DNA from: Alligator mississippiensis
Taxonomy: Eukaryota; Chordata; Crocodylia; Alligatoridae
Reading direction: 5' to 3'
Length of the DNA: 64,000 nt
Assembly: GCF_030867095.1 (NCBI RefSeq)
Contig: NW_026775411.1
Span: forward strand, 39,117 to 103,116
Below the pieces are notes generated by a model that searched no databases, had not been told where the DNA came from, and saw nothing but the letters and a program-made list of their open reading frames with translations. Shown piece by piece: positions 45,147 through 55,879 of this stretch. Position 1 is the first letter of the stretch. Each line of letters opens with the position of its first letter. The translations under genes and the position numbers were made by a program.

Positions 45147-45843
45147 TGTCGCCGCCGAGAGCCGCGGCGCGGGGTTCGGGGCCTTAGGAGCCCTAGTCGG
45201 CGGGCGGGTACTTGTGACACTTGGAGTGGAATCAGGTACTGACGCGTTTTGGTTAAGCAAAAAGATAGTTTACTTACACTGCTCGTACAGCGCAGGTCAG
45301 AAGCTTGCTTCGATTACAGTTGTAAACAAAACTTGGGGCGGGCAGAAATTACAGAGTTCGTTTGGTCGGTCTGCAGATGTGTCGGACGGCAGTTGTCGGG
45401 TTACGTCTAGGTCTAGGTTGGTGACGGGGAGCAATTAGAGGTTGATCAGGCCCCTAAGTTCTTCTCTAAGACACACGCGGAGTTTGCTAGGCTCCACAGC
45501 GGGCTCAGAGCTCTCCAGGAGATGTATGTGGAGTTCTCCAACTTGGGCGGAAACTGCTTCAACCTCTTATATGGCTAGCAAGCCAATCGCTGGCCGCCAG
45601 GTAGGAATGATTTAGAACAGTCCAATAGTGGGGTACGAATTTACCTAAGATTGGCGGGAACTTTTTCTAGGTCATTAATATATAGTCACTGGGCTCTGGA
45701 GTTTTCCACTCGTGACCTACTTACATGACCTACTTACAAAATGATTGACAGACTGTGCCCTCTGTATCAAACTATGGGATTCTCCGCTGTGCTATAGGCA
45801 TATGAACAATGGGTTGTGACATAGCCCTGTGACTCAGGTTACA
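45147..45843 (-). repeat. ERV-2 5' LTR
   Basis: About 697 bases read on the minus strand, from roughly TGTAACCTGAG to GGCGGCGACA. The left edge is approximate. A TATA-like CATATAAGAGG is near 45,572, and a GTAAGTAAAC donor motif is at 45,277. The middle aligns with LTRs A and B. Confidence 0.7.
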
Positions 45844-46475
45844 TGCACGGGCAAGAAAGGAGCTGTGCCCATTTTAAACATCTAGTAAACCAGTTTTCTC
45901 CAGGAATTTGTTGAAGGCAAGGATGTAATAACTCACTAGGGGACTGGATGTATCAGGACAAAAAATGGCTTTCAGCCAATCCTGGAGGAGAGGGAGGCTG
46001 TACTGTGCTGCACCAGAATTAATACTGTGATGCTGACTTTACACAAGTCATCACAAATTCCTGGTGCAGAGGTCGTAGATGTTTTCAAGCAGGATGGATT
46101 TCTGGGAGTGGATCTGGCCTGTGTCGTCCCTCTGGGTTTCTGGGCACCGGTCAGTGTACGGGTGATGCTCCCAGTTCTTTCTTCTGTTTCATTTGGCCCT
46201 GACTTCAGACAGCTGGACACGTCAGCGCTGGATCTCTAATTGTCACTCTTCCCCAACTGCACCCATGCCATCCCAAAGGGGAATAGAGGTGTGCTGACTC
46301 CTCCAGGTAATCAAGAGGGGGATTCTCCTAAGAATCAAGGGTATGATGTGGCCTCTAATATTTAAAAGCTTTGTCTTGGTGTGAATCGGTGTAGCAGAGA
46401 ATTTACATTGAAATTGTCATCCAGAGTGAAAACGCATCCAGTAATAAATCTAGACAGCTCTTCCACATCACTTAG
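45844..46475. other. No gene seen
   Basis: Unremarkable sequence between ERV-2 and the RGL-like exon. Short frames carry no domain. Confidence 0.4.
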
Positions 46476-46683
46476 CAGGATACTTTTGTACACGGCGCCT
46501 TTGTTGTTGTTCACTCTGCTCCGGATGATACGGGCGTCTCCGTTCTGCTGGGAGTAAGGTGCAGACCAAGCAGGTGTCATGGTGCACTTATCAATCTTGG
46601 GAGCAGAGGTGGAGGAAGGAGGAGGTGATGGTGTGTCCATGGAAGGTACAGAGGAACAAGAGGAGGAGCATTCAGAGAGGTAG
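46476..46683 (-). pseudogene. RGL-like (RalGDS family) exon or fragment
   Basis: The minus-strand frame reads SECSSSCSSVPSMDTPSPP, then DARIIRSRVNNNKGAVYKSIL. This resembles the linker and the first strand of the Ras-association domain of RGL1, a guanine-nucleotide exchange factor for Ral. The resemblance stops after SIL, where such genes have an exon end, but no good GT donor or AG acceptor is visible. It may be a decayed exon. Confidence 0.4.
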
Positions 46684-48551
46684 TTAATGAAAAATAAATG
46701 AAGGGAAAAGTCACAAACATGATGGAAGCAGTAGGGATGAAAGAGCAGAACTAGAAGCAGGTATTTTGGGTCTATGCCTGGTTCTTGAATGTTGTTAGTG
46801 GTGGTGTCCTACCTACAGGAGTAACTTAGTTTGGTATTTGCAATGAAGTATTCATATTTAGTATTCCATCTACAATTAACACCCCTGAAACATGAAAGAC
46901 ATCGATTTTTGCCATTTGAAATGGGTATTTAGTCGATCTAATAAAAGACAGCGCTTTTACCCAAAGAACATTGCCTGCTGAAAGAAACGGTGGTGTTCCC
47001 GACTGTGATAAAGAAAGGGTGACCAAATGCCAGTATGGTAGATAAAAAAATGACATCGGAGAGGCTTGATCACCCTCACCGAGGTCCTGCGTCCACGGCT
47101 CCCTTCCCCCTGGACGCCCCTATATCGGTTAACTGCATCTCTTGGATGCGAGACGAGCTCTCGGGTCCCCTACGGTTTGGTTTGTGTTTTGGAAGTTATT
47201 GTAAAAGGGAACTGCCGGCGCGGAACTGTGAACGGAGCATTTACGTGCTCCACGGGGTAACTCTTACTGATGGTGCCTACACTCTGCATCGACAGCGCGA
47301 GTCCCTGTACTTCCGTAGTGTGAGTAAAGCATTCATTTGTTATATTGCCTTCGGGTTCTTCTTGGGCGGGAAGAGTAAAGGAAAAGGGAAACGAGATTCC
47401 AAACCCTTTCGTCCCCGGCCTGCTCGGATCCAGGAGTAAATCAATCACACCCCTCCCCCGCCCCCTGCCCCCGTATCTGTACCACACCGACCACACAATG
47501 CGCTTTGCTCAGGAGGGAGCTCCTGCAGAGCAGACGTGCCCACTGACCTTTCTCTGCTCTTACCTATCGGGCAAGGTTCTTCACCCAAGGAAACGGGCTC
47601 TCTTGTGATATGAAAAGTAAACTAATATTCAAAACCATTGGAAACTCGGCTTCCATGTCCTGTAATCCTTTGTGTTTGCAGATTCCTCTGACTCTTGCCC
47701 AGGTGGGGAGGGGGCCTTGGGACATGGGGAGGAGGGCAGGGTGGCCCAGGATGCTGGGAGCGGGGGATATGCCCTGCTGCCTCTTGCCCAGCCAGAACTG
47801 GCGGGGGCCAGGGGCACAGTGAAGTGCAGCTTGCTCCGGGCTGATGGGGGCAAGCAGTAGCAGGGCATAGACCCCACTCCCAGCACTGCCATGCCCACAT
47901 CCCATGCCTCCCTGCCCTGGCTGGGTAGGTGGCAGCAGGGCATCGCCCGCCGGTTGCCCAGCCCGGGTGGGGGGAGTACAGGATGCAGGTGGGGGGCAGT
48001 GCAACTCGACCTTGGCTGCCAGGCACCTGTCACTGCGTCTGGCCCATCGCATGGGCCTGGCCCACCTGAGTGTGGCACTGTGTGCTTTCGGGTGGCTCTG
48101 GGTCACTTGCGCAGTCACTCAGGACCTTGTGCCGCTCTACTTGTTGAGCTGGGATGGGTCCTGCATGCATGAAACAGGCCCAGCCCAATGGTGCGTGGTG
48201 CCCGTGCACACTGGACGTGGTCCGGCATGACAGGCGGTCTCCGTGAGTGGGCCCAGGTGATGTGGCAGAGAAGCTGCCAGTGCCGAGCCGCGCTGCTCCG
48301 TGCCGCGTGGGGGGATGTGCCAGGAGGTCCCAAATCCCCCAGTGCTCACTGCTGCTCCCAGTGGGATGTGCGTGCAGGTATCTGGGCCTGGCAGGGGGGG
48401 AAGGCTGTGGTCCTGGGGGCAGCAGTCCATGTGCAGGTTGGGGGCTGTGCCCTGTTGGGGGGCAGAGGACCCACCCTTCCTGAGCAGCCCCCTCACACAG
48501 TCCCCACTCACCCGCAGTCCCCCCACAATCCACCCACACCTACCCCCTCTA
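46684..48551. other. No gene; one MITE-like tail, GC-rich stretch
   Basis: A Chompy-like tail (CGATCTAATAAAAGACAGCG...CCCAAAGAACATTGCC) lies near 46,932-46,980. A frame at 47,035-47,439 has no recognised domain. 47,690-48,540 is GC-rich with overlapping frames on both strands and no domain. Confidence 0.4.
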
Positions 48552-49602
48552 TTCAAAGAAAATACCACGGGAGGGTGTTATCTAGAAGTTCTTCGCCCAC
48601 TGATGCGACGATCAGTCTGCACAATGTGAGTTTCTATGGTGAAGGAAAGTATATATGCAAAGTAACTACATTCCCATTGGGAAATACACAATCGTTAACA
48701 ATTGTAACTACTGGTTGAGCCCACTGTAAGTTTTACCAAGGGGCCAAATTCTCTAATAGATGATGGAAAGTGGGCAGTGGCAGCCATTTGTACAGCAGCC
48801 ACTGGGAAACCCGTTGCAGATATAATTTGGGAAGGAGACTGGTAAAATGGAGTGTAGTTCAATTTCCTTTCCAAATAGAACGGTAACAGTTATAAGCCGA
48901 TATAAGATCATTCCCACTAAATTTGCGAGGGGAAGACGTATAACTTGTATCGTGAAACACCCAGCTTTAAACAAAGAAATAAGATACTCTCACGTACTAG
49001 ACATCCAATATGCTCCTGAAGTGTCAATAACTGGCTATGATAAAAATTGGTTTGTTGGACAAAGAAATATTCAGCTTAAGTGCAAAACTAATTCCAATCC
49101 ACCACCTCTAAAGTTTACCTGGGCCAGATTAGATGGACAATGGCCTAAAGGCTTACTGTCTGTAAACAATACTCTGCATTTCAATAGCCCACTAACCCAC
49201 AATCATGGCGGGACTGACATTTGGAGGGTGACAAATTCCCTTGGTCAAAGAAGCAATCAAAAGACTATTTACGTATTAGATCTCTCCACCATCACTACCA
49301 CACGATCACCCACGGTTTCATGGTATCCTTCAACTAATAGCATTACGGGTTTAGCGTCAACATTAACCTTAACAGTAATGCAGGGACGCAGTCGGGGTAC
49401 CATCATCGGTAGTGCAGTAGGGGTAAGTCTCTTTCTAGTACTGGGAAGTATTTTAATTGGCATTGTCTGCTATGGGAGAAGACGGATGTTTCGCAACGAG
49501 TACTTCGTTATGAACCGCATTTCACTAGCTAATAAGAGAAGGGAGTCGCAAACAGATGTTCTCCCATCAGATGATGACCAACAGTTGTTGTTCTATGTAT
49601 AA
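48552..49602 (+). pseudogene. Copy B: second intronless NECTIN3-like sequence
   Basis: It starts inside the V domain at a different point from copy A, then gives KVTTFPLGNTQS, AAICTAATGKPVADI-like wording in shifted frames, and from 48,847 a 251-codon open frame: FARGRRITCIVKHPALNK, YAPEVSITGYDKNWFVGQR, NSLGQRSNQKTIYVLDL, a membrane span near 49,420-49,470, then YGRRRMFRNEYFVMNRI and ESQTDVLPSDDDQQLLFYV. The last two residues are Tyr-Val, as at the afadin-binding end of host nectins, although the tail is much shorter. Frame losses lie near 48,710 and 48,840. An LTR follows after about 85 bases. The upstream flank is unrelated to copy A's. Confidence 0.85.
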
Positions 49603-49657
49603 GTTATTGTATTTTGTAGTTTGTTAAAAAGACCAGTCTGTAGAAATTGTTTGTTTG

Positions 49658-49687
<30 letters not shown>

Positions 49688-49690
<3 letters not shown>

Positions 49691-50246
49691 TGGTTGCTTG
49701 AGCTTTGTAACGCCAATGAGTCCTTAAATGAAAAATTCCTTATAACATGCTCATGTGTCTAAAATCCCAGTCGTGCCGTCGGCAAGGGGGCATGTCACAA
49801 CCCAATGATTTTGGTGCCTCGGCACGGTGGAATTTTCCCGCCACACGAGAGTCTCTTGCACAGCAAAAGTTTTCTGTTGCAATAGAAAACTCTGGTGCAA
49901 GAGAGTTCCCGCCATTCGTATGCAAATTTGTGTCCCACTATTGGCCAGTTCTAAATTATTCTTATGTGGCGGCTAGCGATTGGCTTGCTGGCCGTATACA
50001 ATTCTGTGCGACTTCCGCCCACGTCGGAGAACTTGGAGCACGCTGCAGAGTGACTTTGAAGATTCCTGACTCGTGGCTGAGCTAATCGATAGCCTGATCA
50101 ACTATCGATTTTTCTCCCCGTCGCCGAGCGCCATCCCTCGACGTACCCTTTTTCCTGCATGCCTAGTTCGTTTACGGATTCGCTGGCCTGAGTCTTGCCA
50201 GCTGGAGCAACTCGTGTAATTATTTAAGCAACCGGACCACCTGCGT
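49688..50246 (+). repeat. LTR B, truncated
   Basis: It aligns with LTR A from TGTTGGTTGC onward through CCCACTATTGGCC and GGCGGCTAGCGATTGGCTTG, and stops at CCACCTGCGT, where the MITE at 50,247 begins. The U5 end and donor motif are lost. It is preceded by (TA)n(TG)n. Confidence 0.8.
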
Positions 50247-50390
50247 GGCCCAAACACCCGTCTTCAGGCTCTCTCCCTATGCCTGAAGAAGGGTGTTTGC
50301 GCATAAAAGCTTGCAAAGAACAATTTTCCAACTATTAGTTGGTCTAATAAAAGATATCGCATTTACCCAAAGAATCTTGTCTCCCTCTGC
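50247..50390 (+). mobile_element. Chompy-like MITE
   Basis: AACACCCGTCTTCAGGC pairs with GCCTGAAGAAGGGTGTT around a short loop, followed by CCAACTATTAGTTGGTCTAATAAAAG and CCCAAAGAATCTTGTC. I recall this as the crocodilian Chompy family. Confidence 0.6.
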
Positions 50391-50841
50391 CTCTTCTCAT
50401 GTATTGCAGTCTCTCACCCCTTGCAGGTTCTGCTTGGAAATGTAAATGTAGTTCCCTGCTGTCTGGTTATGCCAGCTGTTTAAGCAGCCTAGTAACCCTA
50501 CCCTGCTCCCTCAGGTCACATAGCTCCAGAATCAGCTAAAGGCCCCACATTTGTGATAACTCTGCCAGGTCTTTTCCAACAAAACTGTGGAAAGGAATGT
50601 GTTATTCTACAGTCAGAAGACACCATCTAGCATAACAGCTTGATGGGGGATGAGCTTTCATGGGAACAGAGAGGAATTTTCACGGGCTAGCATCAATTGT
50701 TCCTGTCCTAAATCACCACTTGCTCCCCTCTGAAAAGGACCTTACCTAGTGGCAGGCCAACCTTGTGCTCTTAACTGAGATTTTCCCATAATAAAAAAAA
50801 TCTCCAGTTGGTCACTCACAGTTTTTTTTCCTTCCATTCAG

Positions 50842-51099
50842 ACAATTCAGTGGCTGGAAATCCTGCAGAGGCTCTGCTTGCAGGACAGTGTGGATGTTCA
50901 GCACCGTGGGCTGGTTGTTGCTTACAACCGAATCAGCGCTGACAAAGAACTCGCCAAAAAGTTGGTAGAGAGCGAGATCCTGACAGTCGTTGGCAAACAA
51001 AAAGATGACCCCAAAATACAGCATGCTCTTGACGCAGCTCGTGAGTGCCTTGTGAAGTGCACGGACTATGGGCTGATCAAACCGCTGTCACGGGCATGA
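50842..51099 (+). CDS. Last coding exon of an UNC45-like gene
   Basis: A strong acceptor (TTTTTTTTCCTTCCATTCAG) precedes 85 open codons ending in TGA: TIQWLEILQRLCLQD, HRGLVVAYNRISADKELAKK, ILTVVGKQKDDPKIQHALD, CLVKCTDYGLIKPLSRA. This fits the C-terminal end of the UCS domain of UNC45, a chaperone for myosin folding; the ending ..YGLIKP.. is typical as I recall. Earlier exons must lie upstream, beyond or between the repeats. If the gene is live, copy B sits in one of its introns or just 5' of it. The exon could be a lone remnant. Confidence 0.55.
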   Translation, partial: TIQWLEILQRLCLQDSVDVQHRGLVVAYNRISADKELAKKLVESEILTVVGKQKDDPKIQHALDAARECLVKCTDYGLIKPLSRA

Positions 51100-51600
51100 G
51101 GACGTCATTGTCTATTGAGAAACGGCAAGGAAAGGGAGGCCACCAGGAGGTCTGGGAGTCTTCCAGATCTGCATAAGGACACTCAGTCCCATGGCCAAGG
51201 CTTTACTGAGCACTGGCTTTGTGTGTTTTGTCCTGAAAGAAGGTAAAACGTAATGATATCTAGGTACTGCAGATAGCTTCAGTGCCAGGATGCAGCAAAT
51301 TTCCAGGGAAAGAAGCAATATGGGAAGCACATTGAACAGCTCCTGCTTCAGGACGTCTCAAAAAGGATAAAGAGAACGAGTGGACTTTTTTCAAAAATGA
51401 AAATTCTTCATTTCAGCAATTCCTAGCAGTGGAAGAACAAGCACAAGGTTTTATTTCCTCACATCAGATGTTCCGAAACTAGTTCAGATTTGTTATTTAA
51501 AAATGATCGTTTCTTCTTTTTAATTGGAATGCAGGCATTTAGCGTGCGAGAGCACTGGGCGGGTTCATAATAAACAGCATCTTTGCTCTGTGGGTTCCTT
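51100..51600 (+). other. Probable 3' UTR of the UNC45-like exon
   Basis: The stop codon is followed by non-coding DNA with an AATAAA at 51,569-51,574 and a GT-rich stretch soon after. Confidence 0.4.
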
Positions 51601-54600
51601 GCAGTCTCCCTTTGATTTAATACGAGTCTTTGTTAGTCAGAATTTACTGAGGGGAAAAGAAGTGAAGACAGAGCTTGCACTTTTTCACCTCAGAAATAGG
51701 CAGTGCTGTATTGTCCTCTGATTATTCGTCCAATAATACGAGTCACTGATTAACACCTAGATAAATCTCGGAGAACACTTTAGTCTGTGCAGAGACAGTT
51801 GCGCATGCAGAGACATCATGCACGACTAGAGACTATGCTAGAAGGTCTGTCCGTAGGTAGTTAGTACTGTGAAAAATTTCTAAAAGCTCTGCAGAAATAA
51901 GGATTCACAAGGGAAGTGGATTCAGCTAGTGCATACGGAGCAATGTGGACACACACTTTTGGTATAGTTGTAGCAAAAAAGAAATAAATAAATATATCGT
52001 TCCTTCATAGAAAAGACCTTATGTACCTCCGTACAAGACATAACGCTGCTTTTTGGCTCTGGGTGCCAGGCATGATAGAAGGTTAGGAGAGACTTCCTGC
52101 TCTGCAGAGACTGGGTTGATACTAACACAGTGATCCTTTCCAGGCGGGACAAGTCGAATTCACACATCCTGGTCCAGCTGTCTCCTTTCTGCGCTATAGT
52201 AATTCTCAGGCAAGAACAGTCGGTGTGCAGGGAAGTAGGAGAGCAGATAGGTGAAAAAAGCAGAGTCTGTCCGAGAAGTCACTGAAAGGTGGGCAGCAAT
52301 GGGCTGCGACCGCTGCTTCTGTGCTATGATCCATTTTATTACCGCCTCGTCCACACCCCATGTGTGCAGCCCGTGCTCCTGACTCTGCTGCCTGACACCT
52401 GCATTGTAAGCCAGGCCATTGTCTCTGTGACTCGTCTATATTGTGCCTCCACAATTCTTCATTATTACAAACCCTAGGTGTTCCTGTTGTATAAATTAAA
52501 AATAATTAGGGGCCAGCCCTTGGAGAAAGCTGTCGATCTGTGTGACCTGTAGTACTGAGGCAGTCTCTGCTGAAATGGTGCAGGTTATGTAAGTTATGGG
52601 TTTATTCAGTAAATATCGGAAGTGTTCTGATAACGGCACTTATGGCGTGTGAACCACCAGAAGAGGACTAAGCTACGTTGACACGAGACCAGAATATCCA
52701 CCCACATGTTTAATAGGCTTTTTGATTCTGACCTAGCTTTGTAAAATGTACTTATTCCCTCAGCATCACACCTTGACTTGACTGGCCTCATCTCTCCCAG
52801 GTGTCTAGATGTAGGGCATCCCTATAAAATAGTGACACCCTGAGCAGGGATCTTCTGTCCCTTCCTACCAGAACTGTCCTCCCTCTGTTCAGCTCTCTAC
52901 ACCTGCTTATTGCCCTACCCCACTGCAAACAGGCCTCGTTCAGTCTCATGTGCCACATAACTCTTCTGATTTCCTCTGCCTGAGAAGGTCCGAGAAGCCT
53001 GGCAGAGATGCAGCTGAGCCCAATCCTGCTGCCGGGCCAACTCAGACCAATTCTGCCGCTCTGTGTTTGTACGCTGTCCCTCAGCTGAAACCTGCATGGC
53101 AAGCATGTCTTTGCTGGTGCAGTTCCTGGCAATCCTGTATACTCGTATCTTTTGATTTCCCTTTTGATCATGGCTACTCTTAAAAGAGACGGACGATAGG
53201 TAGGTAGAGGTGGACCTCAGGGGGGAAATTACGGATAGGTCCTCAGTGCTGAGGCAAGAAGGGAGGCTCTCTAGTTTCTTACCCCTGCCCTGGACTATAG
53301 CTCCAAGGTTCTCTATTTAATCTCACTCTGGCTCAAAGCTTGGCTTAGTTTTAATTTATTCAACAAGCAGCCTGAGAGCTTTGAACACAGCATGTCAGAG
53401 TTATCTCACCTCACGCTGAAAGGAAAAGCCTCTGGAAATTTTGTGGTTATAAATTTTGCCCAAATTCACCAAAAACACATTTAATGCCAGAACCCACCTA
53501 AGCTGGTAGACTCAATTGATGGATCACCCATATCAGCTGCACCACTTCCATGTGCGAGAGCTCCTCTGGGAGCAAACAGACAGGGCCGTAGGGAGAAGCT
53601 CCAGTTCAGACTCACCAGTCTGCTCACTCCCTACCCTGTCGTTCCTCCTTGCTCCTTGTGCATGAACCAGTGGTGCACTGGCAGGCAAGAGAGATTTGTC
53701 TTAACTCCCTCTGCAGTGGGCAGACTTGCATGTCCTCACAGGAACTTTGCTTTCCCGCGCTGACAAGAATATCCTCAATCCCCAGTGGAATCACCACCCC
53801 ACGCAGAGAAGCCAGTACAGTGTCCAGCTACATTTTTGATGCTTTAAAAATAGCAGTACCTCGTTCTTGATGAAAATAGCAGGACTTCGTTCTTGATGAA
53901 TGTAAAGCAAAATGTTCTCCTGCCCCACAAACCTGGATCCAGTGGCTGAGGTTCCTTTGGGGCCCATTTATGCACTCTGGGCTGGAGATAAGCATACTGG
54001 GGGAATATATCCAGAAAAATCTAGACAAAGGATTTATCCACCCACCCATCCAGGTCTCCAGCTGGGGCTCTAATCTTCTTTGTTCCTAAGAGGGGGGATC
54101 CCTCCACCGCTGCGTGCATTATAGAGCTTTTAACAGCGCAACTAGCCACAATTGTTATCCACTGTTCCTTATGAATGAACTTTTTAAGCAACTCAGACTG
54201 GCCACAATATTTTCTAAGTTAGATTTACAAGGGGCCCTGTGGCAGGGCACTGTTGGTGCCTGCTAAGATCAGAGCAAAACAGCCAGCAGGTGCTTGATTG
54301 CGGCAGCCAATTTTTAGATCCCTGGCTGCCGATATAAATAGAATAGTTGGCTGCTGGCAGGCAGGCAGCAACATTGCCTGGCTGCTAGTATCACCTTGGA
54401 GGTAAGGGAGGAGCTGTAGGGGATGGCTAGGAGGCTCCTGGTCCTGGGCGTGACCTAAAACTGCAGCCTGCTGGGAGTGGGTGGCCTGGTGGGGCTTTCA
54501 GTGGCACGGGAGCCCCCAGAAAATGCCAGGCCATTTACCACCCCAGTGAAAGGTGGGTAGGGGTACCTTAATAACCCTAGCTCCCACAACTGGGTGGGTT

Positions 54601-55199
54601 ACCCCATAAAAGGGTCAGGAAGGTGAACCTGAGAGAGAGGGCTATAGACTCATAAGCCTGACTTAGACTCCCTCGACTGGTCAATGCTGGGGCCAGGACC
54701 AGAAGGGTCGAAGGGCCGGGGCCCACCGCGGGGCATGCCCAGAGCTGAGGGGCTGGGGTCCTGAATGGCCTTGGAGGTGAGGCTAGGGCCTGTGTGGCCA
54801 AAGGTCCTGTGGGGACCATGCCCGAGAGGGGAGATAGCTTCAGGGAGCTAGGTAGCTTGAATGAAGGCGGGGTAGGCCGCCGGAATGGAGGGATCTTAGA
54901 GGGGTCCTGACTGGAGGATTCTGGGGCCCAGTGTGGGGCTGGTGAGAGTAACATCAGCGGATGCCATTTGCAAGGCATGGGCTGTGGTGTAGGGGAGGAA
55001 CAGAGCTGTAGATAGCGCCCCCGGCATCAGGGCAAGAAATGGGCAGCCTCCCACTTAATTAACAACGTACTTAAATGTCATCAAGGTGTGGTGGGCGAGA
55101 AAGCAGGCGGTTGGCCCAGAACAGGTGGGCGGGGCATTAGTAGATCGACCCCCCAGAAGGCTCCCTGTTACAGGCCCACAATTTAGTCTGAATGCCAGA
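51601..55199. other. Gene-poor stretch
   Basis: No gene is recognised. A 29-bp direct duplication (CAGnAC/TTCGTTCTTGATGAA) lies at about 53,847-53,900. Around 54,240-54,420 a GATATAAATAG box and repeated GGCTGCTGGCAGGCAGGCAGC could belong to an LTR of the gypsy remnant downstream, uncertain. Confidence 0.4.
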
Positions 55200-55630
55200 G
55201 AGGGACAAATGGAAAACCATTTTGTGGACCTGTTATGGGCATGTTGAATATATGGCCATGCCTTTTTTTGGCTTTGTAATATCTTTGCTGTATTCCAGCA
55301 TTTTGCTAATGGCACTTTTTGGGGCATGCTGGATCAGTTTGTCATAATCTACCTAGACAACATTTAATTTTGTTTCTGATGACCCAACCCATCATGTAGA
55401 CAGGTTTTACAGAGGCCCCAGGAAAACCATTTACATGCCAAGCTCGAGAAATGTGAATTTGATAAAACCTCAACTGAATTTCTGGGATATATCATTTCTC
55501 CCAAGGGCCTGAGCATGGACCCACACATGATAATTGCAGTCATCGAGTGAGTCACTGCACAAGAGGGAAGTCCAATATTTCCTAAGGCTCACTCATTTCC
55601 ATAGACATTTTATATGGGGGTTTTCACACC
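55200..55630 (+). pseudogene. Ty3/gypsy reverse transcriptase fragment
   Basis: In two plus-strand frames: QFVIIYLDN (the catalytic YLDD position) near 55,338, then LHAKLEKCEFDKTSTEFLGY and IISPKGLSMDP near 55,430-55,525, a standard Ty3/gypsy RT sequence of the Sushi type. Several stops and a frameshift; no other domain is preserved. Confidence 0.7.
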
Positions 55631-55633
55631 TTA

Positions 55634-55790
55634 GCCCAGAGGTGGGCAATTATTTGGGCCTGAGGGCCACATAGGGAGTCTTGATCAGCTGTTGTGGGCC
55701 AAGTCAGCACTGCCACTTACCTCCCTCCTCCCCAACAACTCACCAAAACTCCCTATTTGGCTGTGAGTGGGTAGGAGTGGCGTGGGAGGG
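55634..55790 (+). mobile_element. hAT-like terminal fragment
   Basis: CAGAGGTGGGCAATTATTTGGGCC...GGGCCACAT resembles the terminal repeats of hAT elements. No second end found. Confidence 0.3.
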
Positions 55791-55879
55791 GCAGTAGAGG
55801 CTGGGGTCACATGTTCCTGCCCTCTGGGGTACATGTACATGTGCTCGCAAACCATCAGGTCCTGCTCTACACCCTTCAC

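Larger units (their letters stand above)
43259..45147 (-). pseudogene. ERV-2 Gag, one frameshift
   Basis: The N-terminal frame (45,147-44,311) starts MATRMGYGED at the LTR/PBS junction. The C-terminal frame (44,203-43,259) carries RNRAEMQEL, TLAVWLGRLVVEFG and AMFWFLLNESGL, aligning with ERV-1 Gag. A frameshift lies near 44,210-44,310, in a Pro-rich region. No CCHC knuckle. The product would be the particle core. Confidence 0.8.
42330..45843 (-). mobile_element. ERV-2: 5' half of a second retrovirus
   Basis: Reading on the minus strand: LTR (45,843-45,147), PBS, gag, protease, and the first part of RT, then truncation. Gag and pro are clearly related to ERV-1 but much diverged. The LTR resembles LTRs A and B that follow the NECTIN3-like copies. 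There is no pol remainder, env or 3' LTR. Confidence 0.85.

Noticed and set aside
47560-48570. Overlapping frames of 100-184 codons on both strands
   Set aside because: GC-rich sequence without recognisable domains or splice structure.
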